Origin: a bacterium UBA7470
GTDB taxonomy: Bacteria; Pseudomonadota; Gammaproteobacteria; Burkholderiales; Burkholderiaceae_C
Assembly: GCA_002479815.1 (NCBI GenBank)
Contig: DLPA01000047.1
Location: 1-7,295 of the forward strand
Length of the DNA: 7,295 nucleotides
Direction: 5' to 3'
Both the position numbers and the translations under genes were made by a program. Numbering within the stretch: the stretch's first letter is position 1; each line of letters starts with the position of its first letter. Of this stretch, positions 6,464 to 7,295 are shown piece by piece. The notes beneath the pieces were generated by a model. It did no database searches. It was not told where the DNA came from and was given only the letters and a program-made list of their open reading frames with translations.

Positions 6464-6511
6464 GCAGCTGAGATTTTATCGTTTGTTTTTTGGGAGGCGT
6501 ATTTTCAGAAT
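6453..6511 (+). promoter_or_regulatory. Candidate promoter and activator site for the SDR gene
   Basis: TTGTTT (6483-6488) and CAGAAT (6506-6511) are 17 bases apart, placing the start near 6518. AAAATTCA (6453-6460) begins 30 bases before the -35 box, exactly as at tkt; the two 59-bp segments agree at 36 positions without gaps. A 6-bp inverted repeat TCAGAA/TTCTGA (6505-6510, 6521-6526) spans the -10 and start site and could be a second operator. Confidence 0.5.
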
Positions 6512-6533
6512 ACAGCCATGTTCTGACAGCGTG

Positions 6534-6539
6534 AAGGAG
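6534..6539 (+). promoter_or_regulatory. Ribosome binding site of the SDR gene
   Basis: AAGGAG sits 6 bases before ATG 6546 and fixes this start for the 249-residue SDR, in agreement with the usual N-terminus (LLSGKVAVITGG). Confidence 0.85.
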
Positions 6540-6545
6540 ATCAAT

Positions 6546-7295
6546 ATGTTGTTAAGCGGTAAGGTGGCGGTGATTACAGGCGGTGCGGGCCTCAATGGAC
6601 TGGGCTTTGCAACCGCCAAAATGATGGCCGAGCAGGGAGCTACGGTGGCGATTTTGGATTTGGCCGTGGCCGACCCTCAAGCCGCAGCCGCCCGTTTGGG
6701 ACCTCAGCACATGGGCGTGGTGGCCGATGTGACGGACAAGGCTTCTTGTGAAGCGGCAGCAGCGGCGATCAAGGCCCAATTGGGGCGGATTGATGTGTTG
6801 GTGAACAACGCTGGCATCACCCAACCGGTGAAGTTCTTAGACATCAGTGGCTCAGATTACGACCGCATTTTGGATGTCAGTTTGCGCGGCACGCTGTATG
6901 CCTCTCAAGCCGTGTTGCCCACCATGTTAGCGCAGCAAAGTGGGGCCATTGTGTGCATCTCTTCTGTGTCTGCCCAACGCGGCGGCGGTATCTTGGGCGG
7001 CCCACATTACTCTGCGGCCAAAGCCGGTGTGCTGGGTTTGGCGCGTGCGATGGCGCGTGAGTACGGGGGGAGCAACATCCGCGTCAATTGCGTGACGCCC
7101 GGACTGATTGCCACCGACATCAACAAAGGCAAGATTCCCGAAGACAAACGCCAAACCATTTTGGACGGCATTCCGCTGGCCCGCATTGGTGAGCCGAATG
7201 ATGTGGCTGGCGCGGTGGTGTTTTTAGCCAGCGACCTGTCCAAATACTGCACGGGCGTGACCTTGGATGTCAATGGCGGCATGTTGATCCATTGA
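6546..7295 (+). CDS. Short-chain dehydrogenase/reductase (SDR), NAD-type classical fold
   Basis: This complete protein of 249 residues ends on the last base of the window. It oxidises or reduces a hydroxyl/carbonyl group with a nicotinamide cofactor in the cytoplasm. Visible are the glycine-rich loop TGGAGLNGLG (11-20), two residues longer than the classical TGxxxGxG; Asp38 after the second strand, which favours NAD(H); DV (61-62); NNAG (87-90); Ser142; YSAAK with Tyr155 and Lys159; PG (185-186); and the C-terminal NGGMLIH. The usual tetrad Asn, in VNL of FabG, is Ser112 in DVSLRG. It resembles FabG in outline, but the context suggests sugar, polyol or hydroxyacid oxidation rather than fatty-acid synthesis. 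It diverges from the LysR gene, which probably controls it. The substrate is unknown. Confidence 0.92.
   Translation: MLLSGKVAVITGGAGLNGLGFATAKMMAEQGATVAILDLAVADPQAAAARLGPQHMGVVADVTDKASCEAAAAAIKAQLGRIDVLVNNAGITQPVKFLDISGSDYDRILDVSLRGTLYASQAVLPTMLAQQSGAIVCISSVSAQRGGGILGGPHYSAAKAGVLGLARAMAREYGGSNIRVNCVTPGLIATDINKGKIPEDKRQTILDGIPLARIGEPNDVAGAVVFLASDLSKYCTGVTLDVNGGMLIH

Noticed and set aside
6417..6545. 43-residue N-terminal extension of the SDR from TTG
   Set aside because: It translates AT-rich promoter DNA, family members start at LLSGKV, and ATG 6546 has its own good ribosome site. It is kept only as a finding about the unusual Shine-Dalgarno sequence.

Overview
The window looks like chromosomal DNA from a betaproteobacterium of the Burkholderiales, most likely the Comamonadaceae. 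This is an inference from overall protein character, moderate-to-high GC genes separated by AT-rich gaps, and the kinds of genes present (a tannase/feruloyl-esterase, a GcvA-type LysR regulator, an SDR ending in NGGMLIH). No species can be assigned without a database search. There are no RNA genes, CRISPR arrays or intact insertion sequences.

Left part (1-2137, plus strand): the C-terminal part of a secreted tannase/feruloyl-esterase family hydrolase whose 5' end lies outside the window, then a palindromic stem-loop, then a complete LD-carboxypeptidase (ldcA) of cytoplasmic murein recycling. These two genes look unrelated to the rest.

Middle gap (2138-2446): a 309-base AT-rich region between convergent genes. 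It holds no gene. It contains a 30-bp imperfect inverted repeat (25/30) enclosing 233 bp, many A/T tracts, and a hairpin plus T-run that can end the minus-strand operon.

Right part (2447-7295): an apparent metabolic locus. On the minus strand, in order of transcription, lie a LysR regulator, a transketolase and a D-2-hydroxyacid dehydrogenase of the glycerate/hydroxypyruvate reductase type; the last two overlap by ATGA. A short-chain dehydrogenase (SDR) diverges from the LysR gene and ends on the last base. The proposed promoters of transketolase and SDR share one ungapped 59-bp layout: AAAATTCA, then TTGTTTT at the -35 and AGAAT at the -10, at identical spacing. This suggests that the LysR protein controls both.

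The most interesting point is the transketolase. It aligns with E. coli TktA residue for residue through the active-site region and keeps the ThDP chemistry. However, the phosphate ligands Arg358 and Ser385 are Ile and Pro, and Asp469 is Asn. Together with a hydroxypyruvate-type reductase and an SDR, this suggests a pathway in which two-carbon units are transferred to or from unphosphorylated or unusual substrates. That pathway is a hypothesis; the substitutions are visible in the sequence.
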